DNA of 62,390 nucleotides from Pseudophaeobacter leonis (lineage in GTDB: Bacteria > Pseudomonadota > Alphaproteobacteria > Rhodobacterales > Rhodobacteraceae), in contig NZ_MWVJ01000047.1 of NCBI RefSeq assembly GCF_002087335.1, forward strand, positions 1-62,390. The letters run 5' to 3'. Shown piece after piece: positions 18,708 through 28,533 of this stretch. A program made the position numbers and the translations under genes. The notes below the pieces were generated by a model that searched no databases, was not told the DNA's origin, and was given only the letters and a program-made list of their open reading frames with translations. How positions within the stretch are numbered: the first letter of the stretch is position 1; each line of letters opens with the position of its first letter.

Positions 18708-19373
18708 TCAGATATCCCAGTATTTCTTGGTGAAATCAGCAAATTCTTCCAGCTCCGACGCGCTTGGCTCACAGCCGGTAAAGACCTTGAGGTAGTAGGG
18801 CGTCATTTGCAAACGATGGGCGTGGCTCTCATTGGGCTCGGCCATGCCATAGCCCAGCTGCATGTAATACAAGACCTTGGCACGGGTCATCGCCTCAAGC
18901 TCGGCAAAGCCAAAGCGCATGAACATCTGGGTCAGCGCCTCGAGCCTGAGGGCATCTGAGCGGTCCAGCAGGCTGCGCACCTTACCGGAGCGGCGCGCCC
19001 AGTCCCGCACCGCAAAATCCAGCGCCGTATTGAACAGCGCCGGGTTGGCAATGCAGTGAAAAATATTCAGCACAGCGCCGGTGATGGCCTCGGCCGGAGC
19101 CTCAGCCCGGGCCACCATTGCGGCGGTATTGGTCTGCTCCCAGGTCTTCAACAGCGCGTCCAGCAGGTCCTGGCGCGATTTGAAATACCAGTAGAACGAC
19201 GAGCGCGACACGTTCAGGCGTTCGGACAGCGCCAGCACCTTTACCTGCTCGACCCCATCCGTGATCAGCACATCCATGGCCACATTCAGCCAGTCGTCCC
19301 GGGTGACTTTGACATTGCCCACCAAAGGCGCGGCGCTGGGGTCGTCACGATGCAATACGGGCTTTGGCGGCAT
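18708..19373 (-). CDS. TetR/AcrR-family transcriptional regulator
   Basis: 221 aa from ATG 19373. The N-terminal domain contains TRDDWLNVAMDVLITDGVEQ (helix 1), then VLALSERLNVSRSSFYWYFK and SRQDLLDALLKTWE, the standard TetR helix-turn-helix. The C-terminal all-helical ligand domain is poorly conserved, as usual. The frame is open up to 19523, but those residues include the tandem-repeat tract and show no recognisable domain; the ribosome-binding site at 19373 is weak, so the start is uncertain. It is convergent with ior, and no obvious target gene adjoins it. Confidence 0.82.
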   Translation of the reverse strand: MPPKPVLHRDDPSAAPLVGNVKVTRDDWLNVAMDVLITDGVEQVKVLALSERLNVSRSSFYWYFKSRQDLLDALLKTWEQTNTAAMVARAEAPAEAITGAVLNIFHCIANPALFNTALDFAVRDWARRSGKVRSLLDRSDALRLEALTQMFMRFGFAELEAMTRAKVLYYMQLGYGMAEPNESHAHRLQMTPYYLKVFTGCEPSASELEEFADFTKKYWDI

Positions 19374-19470
19374 GGGATCACATTTCTGGCAAGGGCGGGC
19401 AGCACCACCCTGCTTTGAGCGCTGGATGTTGTCCAGTCTTGTCGCCCTGACGTCACCCCGACGCAGGGAT

Positions 19471-19548
19471 TGCCCAGTCATGCCCAGTCCGAAATTTACA
19501 GTCGCACATATACAGTCACACACCCACAGTCACATCTGTGGGCTGTCA
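19471..19548 (-). repeat. Tandem array whose first unit starts with the GST stop codon
   Basis: Read on the minus strand from the GST stop TGA (19548-19546), successive units are TGACAGCCCACAGATG, TGACTGTGGGTGTG, TGACTGTATATGTG, CGACTGTAAATTTC, GGACTGGGCA and TGACTGGGCA. Each opens with NGACTG or TGACAG. The last two form an exact 9-base repeat with a changed first base. This is the clearest case of a stop-anchored tandem array in the window. Confidence 0.8.
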
Positions 19549-20175
19549 CATCTGTGCGCTGGGGCGGGCCTTGATCGCCGTATACCAGGCCAGGCTGGCC
19601 GCGTTCTCTTCGGGGATGCGCTGTTTGATCACCCGCGCGAAGTCAACAAACACAAAGGCCGAGATATCTGCCAGGGTGAATTCATCACCGGCCAGATAGG
19701 GGCTCTCGCTCAACCGCTCTTCCAGCAATGCAAAAAAGCGCTGAGTGCGCGCCAGACCACGCTCGGCCAGCTCGGGGAGCTGGGCATAGTTGTCGGGGCC
19801 GGGAATGGCGCGTCCCTGAAAGGCAGGGTGCGTATTGCGCAACGCCTCTGCAATGGGGTGCCCGCCTTGTTGCTCCACAATGGCGTTCCACATCAGGACC
19901 AGACCCTTTTCGTCCGCACTGCGCCCCATCAGGGCAGGCTCTGGCTGATAGGCCTCAAGATAGGCGGCGATACCGAGGTTTTCTGTCAGCACCGCGCCGC
20001 TGTCTGTCACCAGCACCGGGATCGTGGCGCGCGGGTTCACCGCCCGAAACGCGGCGTCCAGTTGCTCGCCCTTGGCGATGGAAATATCGTGGCTTTCGGG
20101 CGCAAGACCCTTTTCTGCCAGAAACATCCGCGCCCGGCGCGGGTTGGGTGCGGTAGAACAATCATAAAAAATCAT
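19546..20175 (-). CDS. Glutathione S-transferase family protein
   Basis: 209 aa. N-terminal thioredoxin fold: MIFYDCSTAPNPRRARMFLA with a Cys/Ser pair near the glutathione sulfur position, ATIPVLVTD (cis-Pro) and GAVLTENLGIAAYLE (the conserved T/S-E glutathione-binding loop). C-terminal helical domain: PYLAGDEFTLADISAFVFV, with the N-capping box and conserved Asp. Cytoplasmic; could conjugate or isomerise small electrophiles. Substrate unknown. ATG 20175 is supported by AAGGAGG a few bases upstream. The frame continues upstream to 20361 without family similarity. Confidence 0.88.
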   Translation of the reverse strand: MIFYDCSTAPNPRRARMFLAEKGLAPESHDISIAKGEQLDAAFRAVNPRATIPVLVTDSGAVLTENLGIAAYLEAYQPEPALMGRSADEKGLVLMWNAIVEQQGGHPIAEALRNTHPAFQGRAIPGPDNYAQLPELAERGLARTQRFFALLEERLSESPYLAGDEFTLADISAFVFVDFARVIKQRIPEENAASLAWYTAIKARPSAQM

Positions 20176-20250
20176 CAGCTGGCCTCCTTGGTCGCAGGCC
20201 AGCCTAGGGATCAGATACGGGCAACGGCCAGAGTGACCCTGCGTCCCATT

Positions 20251-20280
20251 CCAAATTGAGCCTTCTCCAAATTGAGCCCC
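20251..20280. repeat. 16-bp direct repeat after the small methyltransferase gene
   Basis: CCAAATTGAGCCTTCT at 20251-20266 is followed by CCAAATTGAGCCCC at 20267-20280; the first 12 bases are identical. It lies four bases past the 3' end of the minus-strand methyltransferase gene. Confidence 0.8.
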
Positions 20281-20284
20281 CGCC

Positions 20285-20779
20285 TCAGGCGTCGCGACGG
20301 TAGATAAAACAGCGCCCCTGCACCGCCTCTGCTGGCAGTGGCATTTCGGTGAGGCTGTCAAAATACATCCGGCCAGACGAGACCATCAGGCCCCCTGTCG
20401 CCAAAAGCGGCTCTACCAGAGGAGAGATCAGCCGGGCAAAGGCGTCGTTCTTTTCGCGGTTGTGGCCGCCCAGATCGGCATGCACCAGGCTGGCCGTTGC
20501 GCCAAACCGCACCAGTGCTGCGGGCAGGGTGTCGCGCACATCGCCTAGGATCGTCAGCTCTTCTGGCGGCGTGCTGTCAGGATGCGAGGCCACGGCCCGC
20601 TCAAACACATAGAGATCGCGGTCTTTTACGTTGTGTTTCATGTGATGGTAGGTGCGACCATTGCCTAGCCCCAGCTCGAACACCGGGCCCGACAGGGCGG
20701 CGGTCTGAGCGATGCCAAAATCCAGACAGGCGCGCTGCGACACCATGCGATCGATAAAAAGGTCCAGTCGAGTGATCAT
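20285..20779 (-). CDS. Small class I SAM-dependent methyltransferase-like protein (copy 1)
   Basis: 164 aa from ATG 20779, which is preceded by AAAGGAG. VFELGLGNGRTYHHMKHN is the SAM-binding motif I (GxGxG) in an unusual form, with the acidic end of strand 2 in YVFERAVASHPD and a later SLVHADLGGHN. It ends VQGRCFIYRRDA. The length is short for a methyltransferase. It shares motif I, overall length and the final GRxxFYR ending with the protein at 37468-37943, so the window holds two members of one family; it may be the family Pfam calls Methyltransf_17, which I could not check. Substrate unknown. Confidence 0.75.
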   Translation of the reverse strand: MITRLDLFIDRMVSQRACLDFGIAQTAALSGPVFELGLGNGRTYHHMKHNVKDRDLYVFERAVASHPDSTPPEELTILGDVRDTLPAALVRFGATASLVHADLGGHNREKNDAFARLISPLVEPLLATGGLMVSSGRMYFDSLTEMPLPAEAVQGRCFIYRRDA

Positions 20780-21097
20780 GCCAGGTCTCCTTTGGCCAGC
20801 CAGCGGGCAGTGCGCGACGGCACAATTGCAAAAGCCAGGCCGCTCACCCACCCTGATTTGTCAGATCCCGGCACAAATGTGTAGCACTTGCCGCCAATCT
20901 CTGGCTGGCACCGCGAAAATGTGGCCATGTGGTGCCGCTGTATCAATATTTCTGCAGCAAACAGCAGCTATGGCAAATGGGGTTTGACTAGGCCGCAGGC
21001 CACGCGCGAAGGTGAAGACAAAAAGAACAGGGAAAACGGGACACCTATGACTGGACAAATTCAGCCTGGACCTATGCAGCACTGTGGGCCGCTCTAA
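20780..21097. other. Gene-free gap of about 318 bases between methyltransferase and peptide ABC operon
   Basis: This divergent intergenic stretch should carry promoters for both sides. I see no clear -35/-10 pair and no hairpin. A 16-codon frame (21047-21097) ends directly before the ABC gene in the same frame; it has no good ribosome-binding site and I do not call it. Confidence 0.5.
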
Positions 21098-22869
21098 ATG
21101 GCGCCTTTGCTCTCGGTAAAGAACCTCAGCATCGGCTTTGGCAAGGGCGACGATGTTGTGCGCGGCGTCAGTTTTGATGTCGCCGCCGGAGAAACGCTGG
21201 CGCTGGTCGGCGAGAGCGGCTCCGGCAAAACGGTGACCTGTCGGGCCGTGCTGCGCATCCTGCCCAAGGCGGCGCAAATTCGCAGTGGCAGCGTGCTATT
21301 GCAGGGGGCTTCCGGCGGACTGATCTGGCGACACTGGGAGAGCGCCAGATGCGCGATCTGCGCGGCAATCAGATTGCGATGATCTTTCAGGAACCGATGC
21401 GCTCACTGTCGCCCCTGCACCGCATTGGCAATCAGGTGGCCGAGGTGCTCTGGCTGCATGGCCGCAAAAGCGAGTCTGAGGCCAAGAAAGAGGTGCTCAC
21501 CTGTTTTGAACGCGTCGGCTTTCCTGACCCCGAGCGCACCTATAGCTCCTATCCGTTCGAGCTGTCCGGCGGTATGCGCCAGCGCGCCATGATCGCCATG
21601 GCGATGGTTGCCCAACCACAGCTTTTGATCGCGGATGAGCCGACAACGGCGCTGGATGTCACCACCCAGGCGCAGGTGCTGGGCCTGATGAAAGAGCTGC
21701 AACGCGACACCGGCATGGCGATGATCCTGGTGACCCATGATCTGGGCGTGGTGGCCAATATGGCCGAACAGGTGGTGGTGATGCACAAGGGCCGGGTGAT
21801 GGAAGCCGGCGCGGCCGAGCCCCTGCTGTCAGCCCCGGCGCACCCCTATACCCGTGCCCTGATTGAGGCAGCCCCAAAGATTCCCGCCGCCGCAGCCCCG
21901 CAGCCGGTACCGGGCCGCTCGGACCTGATCCTTGAGCTGAAATCCGTCTCCAAAACCTATAGCATGCGGGCCGGAAAGGGCTGGAAGGCGCCAAGCCTGA
22001 TCTTTGCCTGTCGCGGTGTTGACCTGCTGCTTCCGCGTGGCAAGACCCTTGCAATCGTGGGCGAAAGCGGCTCGGGCAAAACCACCGCCGCCCGCATCGC
22101 TCTGGGGGCCGAGCCGCCTGACGAAGGCGGCTCTGTGCTGTTTCGCCCCCGCGCGGGGGAGGCCGCCATCGAGGTGCACAAAATGGACCGCACCGCCCGC
22201 ACCGCCTTTCAGCGCGAGGCGCAGATGGTGTTTCAGGACCCCTATTCCTCGCTTAGCCCGCGGATGCGCATCCTCGACACAATGACCGAGCCGCTGGAGA
22301 TCCATCACATCGGCACCCAGTCGGAACGGCGTGAGCGGGCTGCGAAGATGCTGCAAACCGTGGGTTTGGGCGCGGATATGCTGCAGCGGTATCCACATGC
22401 ATTTTCCGGCGGACAGCGCCAGCGTCTGTCTATCGCGCGGGCCCTGATGCTGGAGCCTTCGCTGCTGGTCTGCGATGAGCCAACTTCGGCGCTGGATGTC
22501 TCGGTCCAAGAGCAGATCCTGCGCCTGCTGGAGAAAATCCGCGACGAAAACCAGCTGTCCTACCTCTTTATCAGCCATGATCTGGCGGTGGTGGCGCGCA
22601 TTGCCGATGAGGTTGCGGTGATGCGGCGCGGGCTGGTGGTGGAGCAGGCCACGCCCGAGACCCTGTTTCACAACCCACAACACCCCTATACCAAGGCCCT
22701 GATCGCAGCCCAGCCAGAGCCGGACATTCATCGCCCCATTAACCTAAAACTGGTGGCACAGGGCGCAGGCCGGCCGGAAGACTGGCCCGAAAAATTCAGA
22801 TTCTCAGGCTTTGAAGCGCCGCCTCTTGTGCCGCTTGAGCCCGGACACAAGGTACGTTGCCATGTTTAA
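21098..22869 (+). pseudogene. Peptide ABC transporter ATPase, fused DppD-DppF type, one frameshift
   Basis: About 590 aa with two nucleotide-binding domains, which energise import of peptides or related solutes. NBD1: Walker A GESGSGKT at about residue 40; then a missing base at about 21310-21320 (true reading near [18 protein letters not shown]); Q-loop IFQEPMRSLSP; signature [15 protein letters not shown]; Walker [16 protein letters not shown]2: Walker [12 protein letters not shown]-loop VFQDPYSSLSP, signature FSGGQRQRLSIARAL and Walker B LLVCDEPTSALD. NBD1 ends in the oligopeptide-type tail [12 protein letters not shown] and NBD2 in HPYTKALIAAQP. The eight-base overlap with the next gene indicates coupling. 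Confidence 0.88.
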
Positions 22870-24792
22870 AGCCCCGCACTCTGTTCTTGCCCTGACCGCG
22901 ACATTGCTGCTCGCGCCCCTGTTTGCCCCGCCGGCCGCCCATGCCGGACCCCATTTTGTCGAAAGCCCCTTTTGGCAGGACGAGGTGAGCAGCGGCAATA
23001 TGCCTCCCGTCTCAGAGCGCTTGCCGGATGTGCCGCTGATGGTCGATCTGGCCGCCAAAGGGCGTGCCTTTGGCCAGCAGGGCGGCACCCTCAACACCAT
23101 GGTGACCCGCTCCAAGGATATCCGCCAGATGGTGGTCTATGGCTATGCCCGGCTGGTCGGCTATACCGAAGACTACACATTGCAGCCCGACATTCTGCTT
23201 GGCTATGAAAACGAGGGCAACCGGCGCTACACGCTGAAACTGCGGCCCGGCCATCGCTGGTCCAGTGGCGATCCCTTCACCTCGGCTGATTTTGAATACT
23301 GGTGGAAAGATATTGCCAACACCCCGCTGCTGAGCCCGGCTGGCCCGCCGGATTTCCTCTATTCAGAGGGCCAGTTGCCGCAGGTCAGTTTTCCGGATGC
23401 AGCCACCGTGATCTATCAGTGGGACACGCCCAATCCGCAGTTTTTGCAAAACCTGGCCCAGGCGCGCCCGCCGTTCATTCTATCGTCCGTCAGCCTATCT
23501 GAAACAGTTCCACGCGGACTATGCAACGGCTGAGGCCCTGGCCGAAGAAGTCGACTATGCCCGGGTCAAAAGCTGGGCGGCGCTGCACAATAAATACGAC
23601 AATATGTACAAGTTCGATCACCACGAGCTGCCCACCCTGCAGCCCTGGATCAATGCGACAGCCGGCAAGAAAATCCGCCATCAGTTCGTGCGCAATCCCT
23701 ATTATCACCGCGTCGATACCCATGGCGTCCAGCTGCCCTATATCGACACCGTCGAGATGGAAATCGTCGCCGGCGGTCTGGTGGCGGCCAAGGCCAACGC
23801 AGGCGAGGCGGATCTGCAGGCGCGTGGCCTTGGCTTTCGCGACCTCCCGGTCCTGCGCAAGGGCGAAAAAGACGGCGCCGACTACACCACCTACCTCTGG
23901 GGGACCGGGGCGGCCTCGCAGATCGCAATCTATCCCAACCTGAATGTCGCGGACCCGGTCTGGCGCGCGGTTCTGCGCGATGTCCGGGTCCGCCGGGCGC
24001 TGTCGCTTGCGATCAACCGTAACGCCATCAACAAGGCGCTGTTTTTCAACCTGGCCAAACCGGGGGCGATGACGGTGCTGGAGCAAAGCCCCTTTTATGA
24101 GGCTGAGATGCGCGAGGCCTGGGCCGCGTTTGATCCCGAGTTGGCCAACCGCCTTTTGGACGAGGCCGGGCTCGGTGAAAAAGACGGCTATGGCATTCGC
24201 CGCCTGCCCGATGGGCGCCAGATGGAGCTGGTGGTGGAAACCGCCGGAGAACGCCAGGAGGTAGAGAATGCCCTGCAAATCATCACCGACGACTGGAGAG
24301 ATGTTGCGTCAAGCTGGTGATGCGGCCGCTGGACCGCGATATTCTGCGCAACCGGGTGTTCTCGGGCACCACCTTGGCGGCGGTCTGGTACGGCTGGGAC
24401 AATGGCCTGCCACAAAACTACACCTCCCCCGCCTATCTCGCCCCCACCGATCAGGTGTTTTTTGCCTGGCCCAAATGGGGCCAGCACTACCAGACGGCGG
24501 GTGCCGCGGGTGAAGCGCCGGATATGGCGCCGGCCCAGCGCCTGATGGAGCTGATGCATGAATGGGAAAATGCCTCTGATGACGAGGCGCGCGCCGCAGC
24601 CTGGCATGAGATGCTCAAGATCCATTCCGAGCAGGTCTATGGCATTGGCATTGTGGCGGGCGCACCGCAACCCGTGGTCTCTCAAACCGGCTGCGCAACG
24701 TGCCCCAAAAAACCATTTGGGCCTGGGAGCCCGGAGCGCATTTCGGGGTTTATCGCCCGGATGAATTCTTTTTTGAAGATGGTAAGGGCTGA
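22862..24792 (+). pseudogene. Peptide ABC transporter periplasmic binding protein, three frameshifts
   Basis: Family 5 solute-binding protein, about 640 aa. Signal peptide 1-28 (MFKAPHSVLALTATLLLAPL, cleavage after AHA). Typical regions: YTLKLRPGHRWSSGDPFTSA, FEYWWKDI and RRALSLAINRNAINKALF. Three breaks: one extra base at about 23480 (true reading FIYRPSAYLKQFHADYA), one missing at about 24305 (WRDVGVKLVMRPLDRD) and one missing at about 24681, before NRLRNVPQKTIWAWEPG. The last frame ends VYRPDEFFFEDGKG and TGA 24790-24792, overlapping the permease start as TGATG. Conservation across all breaks suggests base-calling errors. Substrate unknown; such proteins bind peptides, nickel, opines or sugars. 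Confidence 0.85.
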
Positions 24793-25820
24793 TGGGCATT
24801 CTGCGTTACGCCATCTACCGGTTTGGCACCATGTTGCTGACCCTCTGGGTGGTTTCCATTCTGGTCTTTGTCATCATCAACCTGCCGCCCGGCGACTACC
24901 TGTCCAATCAGATCGCCGAGCTGCGGGCCAGCGGCCAATCCGCCGGTGTCGCCAAGGCCGAATTTCTGCGCAGCGAATACTCCCTGGATAAGCCCCTGTG
25001 GCAGCAATATTTTATCTGGGCCGGGTTTCTGCCGGGCCCGCATGGGTTTTCCGGCCTGATCCAGGGCAATTTTGGCTGGTCCTTTGAATTTGACCGCCCC
25101 GTTTCTGAAATCGTCGGCGACAGTCTCTGGCTCACCGTTCTGGTCAATCTTGCGGCCGTTCTCTTTGTCTATGTCGTGGCCCTGCCTCTGGGCGTTCTGG
25201 CCGCCGCCCGCGCCCGCAGCTGGGTTGATTACAGCTCTGCCTTTGTGGGCTATCTTGGCCTTGCGACGCCCAATTTTTTGCTGGCGCTGATCCTGTTTTA
25301 CTATGGTCATCGCTGGTTCAACCTGCCGATTGGCGGCTTGATGGACCCGGCGCTTGAGGGCGAGCCGATGAACTGGGAAAAGGTGAAATCCATCCTCATC
25401 CACCTGATTGTGCCGACCTTTGTCATTGGCACCTCCGGCGCCTCGGCGATGATGCAGCGGCTGCGCGCCAATATGCTGGATGAGCTGGGCAAACCCTATG
25501 TCGAGACCGCCATCGCCAAGGGCATGTCGCCGTCGCGCATGCTGGCAAAATACCCGCTGCGGGTGGCCTTCAACCCCTTTGTCGCCGACATCGGCAACCT
25601 GCTGCCCTCGATGATTTCCGGCTCGGTTCTGGTCTCGGTGGTGCTTGGCCTGCAGACCATCGGCCCCACCCTGCTGACGGCGCTCAAGACCCAGGACATG
25701 TTCCTGTCTGGGTTTGTTTTGATGTTTGTCGCCCTGCTGACCCTGATTGGCACCATGATTTCGGACGTTCTGCTGGTCTTGCTGGATCCCCGCATTCGAT
25801 ACGAGGGGCGTGACGCATGA
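24792..25820 (+). CDS. Peptide-type ABC transporter permease (DppB-like)
   Basis: 342 aa, intact. N-terminal membrane helix RYAIYRFGTMLLTLWVVSIL, then the family's periplasmic stretch ending YSLDKPLWQQYFIW. Helices at about 130-150 (LAAVLFVYVVALPLGVLAAA), 160-180 and 240-260 and two near the C-terminus. The coupling-helix EAA-type loop is YVETAIAKGMSPSRMLAKYP. Inner membrane; forms the pore with the next gene's product. TGATG overlap upstream and four-base overlap downstream. Confidence 0.9.
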   Translation: MGILRYAIYRFGTMLLTLWVVSILVFVIINLPPGDYLSNQIAELRASGQSAGVAKAEFLRSEYSLDKPLWQQYFIWAGFLPGPHGFSGLIQGNFGWSFEFDRPVSEIVGDSLWLTVLVNLAAVLFVYVVALPLGVLAAARARSWVDYSSAFVGYLGLATPNFLLALILFYYGHRWFNLPIGGLMDPALEGEPMNWEKVKSILIHLIVPTFVIGTSGASAMMQRLRANMLDELGKPYVETAIAKGMSPSRMLAKYPLRVAFNPFVADIGNLLPSMISGSVLVSVVLGLQTIGPTLLTALKTQDMFLSGFVLMFVALLTLIGTMISDVLLVLLDPRIRYEGRDA

Positions 25821-26971
25821 CCCAATTACCTGACGGACGCTATGTCGATGACGCCCCTTATGATCCCGCAGCCTCTCTGCAAGAGCTTGAGCGCAAAGAT
25901 CTGGATGCCCCCAACTGGGTGCTGATCTGGCGCAAGTTCAAAACCCATAAGCTGGGGCTGATCTCGGGCACCTTCCTGCTGATCTGCTATCTTTTGCTGC
26001 CCGTGGTTGGCTTTATCGCGCCCTATGGCCCGAATGAGCGCAAAAGCGAACATCTGTTTTCGCCGCCGCAATCCATCAACCTGTTCCATGAGGGCAAATT
26101 TCTTGGACCCTTCATCTATCCGATGACCTCCGAGGCCGACCTGGAGACCTTTCAGTGGGTGTTCAAACCCGATCTGGACAACCCGCTCAAGCTGGAGTTC
26201 TTTTGCGAGGGCCAGACCTATAACATTGCTGGTCTGATCCCCTCTGACACTCATTTGTTCTGTCCCGCCGAGGGGGCAACTGTGTTCCTCTGGGGGTCTG
26301 ACCGACTGGGGCGCGATATCTTCAGCCGCATCCTTTATGGCGCGCAGCTGTCGCTCACGGTTGGCCTCATTGGCATCTCGGTGTCCTTTGTTCTGGGGAT
26401 CTTTTTTGGCTCTGTTGCCGGCTATTTCGGCGGCAAGATCGACTGGGTGATCAACCGCGTGATCGAAGTTCTGCGCTCATTGCCCGAATTGCCGCTCTGG
26501 CTGGCGCTCTCTGCGGCCGTGCCCTCAAACTGGTCGCCGGTGGCGGTGTTTTTCATTATCTCAGTGATCCTCGGGATACTGGACTGGCCGGGGCTGGCGC
26601 GCTCGGTCCGGGCCAAATTCCTGTCGTTGCGCGAAGAAGAATACGTGCGGGCGGCGGAAATGATGGGGGCCTCATCGGGGCGGGTGATCCGCAAACACCT
26701 GATCCCCAATTTCATGTCGCATCTCATCGCCTCGGCCACGCTGTCGATCCCGGCAATGATCCTCGGTGAGACAGCGCTCTCCTTCCTTGGCCTTGGGCTG
26801 CGGGCACCGGCGGTCAGCTGGGGCGGATGCTGAATGATGCGCAGAACCTGGCCTCGATCGAGATCTATCCATGGACCGCCATCCCGATGCTACCGATCGT
26901 GATAATCGTGCTCGCCTTCAACTTTTTTGGTGACGGGCTGCGGGACAGTCTCGGACCCCTATCAGCAATGA
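25817..26971 (+). pseudogene. Peptide-type ABC transporter permease (DppC-like), two frameshifts near the 3' end
   Basis: About 384 aa. N-terminal cytoplasmic part with APNWVLIWRKFKTHKLGLIS, then helix TFLLICYLLLPVVGF. The long periplasmic region ends in WGSDRLGRDIFSRILYGAQL, a DppC hallmark. EAA loop: YVRAAEMMGASSGRVIRKH. At about 26824 one base is missing (APAVSWG-x-MLNDAQNLASIEIY); at about 26953 one base is extra. With both corrected the end reads FFGDGLRDSLDPYQQ and TGA 26969-26971, the normal DppC ending. The next gene's ATG 26968 overlaps this stop (ATGA). Confidence 0.85.
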
Positions 26972-28335
26972 GCCTGCTGCAAGCCCTGCCTGCACCGGGC
27001 AGCTATCAGCGCACCGGTGTGGGGCGCTACGACAGCGCATATGATGTGAGCGCGCTGGCCAATGCCAGCTTTGCCGCCGTGGGCCAGCAGCTCGCCCTGT
27101 TGATGCAGGCCACAGGTCTCAGCGATGAGGTCCTGCCAGTGACCCTGCCAGTGACGGTGGATCAACGTCTGGCCTCGCTTTGGTTGGCTATAGTTTTGCC
27201 GCCCAGGGCTGGAAATTGCCAAGCCTCTGGGATCCGATCGCGGGCAACTTACCCCTGTCGCGATGGCTGGATCAGGTTGCACACAAACCTGCCACATCAC
27301 CGCGCTGCCGCACTTGGTGTGCTGGGCTGCGCGGCGGATCCCGCAGCGGTGCGCCGCGCTGTTCTGTGCTGGAGTGGCGATGCGCTTGAGGCCGAAATCG
27401 TCGCCGCCGGAGGTGTCGCGGCCGCTATGCGCAGCCGTGCGGACTGGCTGTCCCATCCACAGGGGCAGGCTGTGGCAGCCGAGCCTCTGATCCACTGGGA
27501 CGCAGCGCGCACCGTCACCTTAAGACCGCGTGCAGCCGCCAGTAGTGCCGCGCCCCTGCTTGGCCTGCGGGTGCTTGATCTGACACGCGTGCTGGCAGGT
27601 CCCATCGCCACGCGCACCCTTGCCGGGTTTGGCGCCGAGGTGCTGCGCATTGATCCGCCCGGCTGGGACGAACCCGGCGTCATTCCGGATATTTCCCTGG
27701 GCAAGACCATGGCCAGTCTTGATCTGCGCCAAGACGCGGACCGGCGGCGGTTTGAGGAGCTGCTGGCGCAGGCAGATGTGCTGGTGCATGGCTACCGTCC
27801 TGACGCGCTTGACCGGCTTGGGTTTGGCCGCGCAACCCGTGACAGCCTTGCGCCGAACCGGATTGAGGTAAGCCTTAGCGCCTATGGCTGGAGCGGCCCC
27901 TGGGCGCAGCGGCGCGGCTTTGACAGTCTGGTGCAGATGAGCGCCGGGATTTCTGATGCGGGCGCGCGTTGGGCTGGTGCGGACAAACCGACACCTCTGC
28001 CCGTGCAGGCGCTGGATCACGCCACCGGCTATCTGATGGCGGCCGCGGTGCTCAGCGCCCTGCGGCAGGCTGTGGTCAAAGGGGTAACCCAGACCGCCCG
28101 GCTCTCCCTTGCCCGCACGGCGGAACAGCTTGCCAGCCTTCCAGAGCAGACCACCGCTGCCCCCCTCCTGGGGCAAGCAACACCCGCGGACTATTGCAGC
28201 CAGCTGGAAGACAGCAGCTGGGGGCCCGCTCTGCGTCTTCGTCCAGCATTACTGGTCGGCGACGCAACCCAGATGCACTGGGACAGCCCGGCACAGGCCT
28301 GCGGCAGCGCACCCGCCCGCTGGTCAAACACCTAG
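26968..28335 (+). pseudogene. CoA-transferase, CaiB/BaiF family, two compensating indels
   Basis: About 455 aa class III CoA-transferase. The N-terminal part (SLLQALPAPGSYQRTGVGRY) runs in frame to about 27184, where one base is missing; for about 20 codons the true reading (GYSFAAQGWKLPSLWDPIAG) lies in another frame, and one extra base at about 27248 restores the first (YPCRDGWIRLHTNLPHHR). The whole span therefore appears open, with a garbled segment of about 20 residues. Family motifs: LLGLRVLDLTRVLAGPIATR, AEVLRIDPPGWDEPG and DLRQDADRRRFEELLAQADV with VHGYRPDALDRLGFG. It overlaps the ABC permease, an unusual operon partner. Such enzymes move CoA between acids; substrates unknown. Confidence 0.8.
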
Positions 28336-28390
28336 TCACGGCTTTCAGCCAAACCAGACTTCTCCGCACTCGCAAACCTGCGCAACCTTT

Positions 28391-28475
28391 CCGCGCCGGG
28401 CCGCAGGCCCGGCGCCCGGCCCAACGCCAAACGAGGCGCGTCAGCGGATCGGATTGGGGGCGGGAGCCCCCCCTG
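28391..28475. repeat. REP-like intergenic element with two strong GC hairpins
   Basis: GCGCCGGGCC (28393-28402), loop GCA, GGCCCGGCGC (28406-28415) is a perfect 10-bp hairpin. About 40 bases on, GGGGGC (28456-28461), loop GGGA, GCCCCC (28466-28471) is a second. They sit between the convergent CoA-transferase and MscS genes with no T-run after either stem. The layout recalls REP/BIME-type dispersed elements; copy number cannot be judged from one window. Confidence 0.55.
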
Positions 28476-28533
28476 TTGGGCGGCGACCTGTCAAGCCCTC
28501 ACAACAGCCCTTTCCAACCCAGACGTCGCAGGG

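Noticed and set aside
19374..19523. N-terminal extension of the TetR-type regulator
   Set aside because: The extra 50 residues include tandem-repeat sequence and no known domain; the regulator is complete without them.
21047..21097. 16-codon leader peptide before the peptide ABC operon
   Set aside because: No ribosome-binding site, no codon run suggesting attenuation, and no following hairpin.
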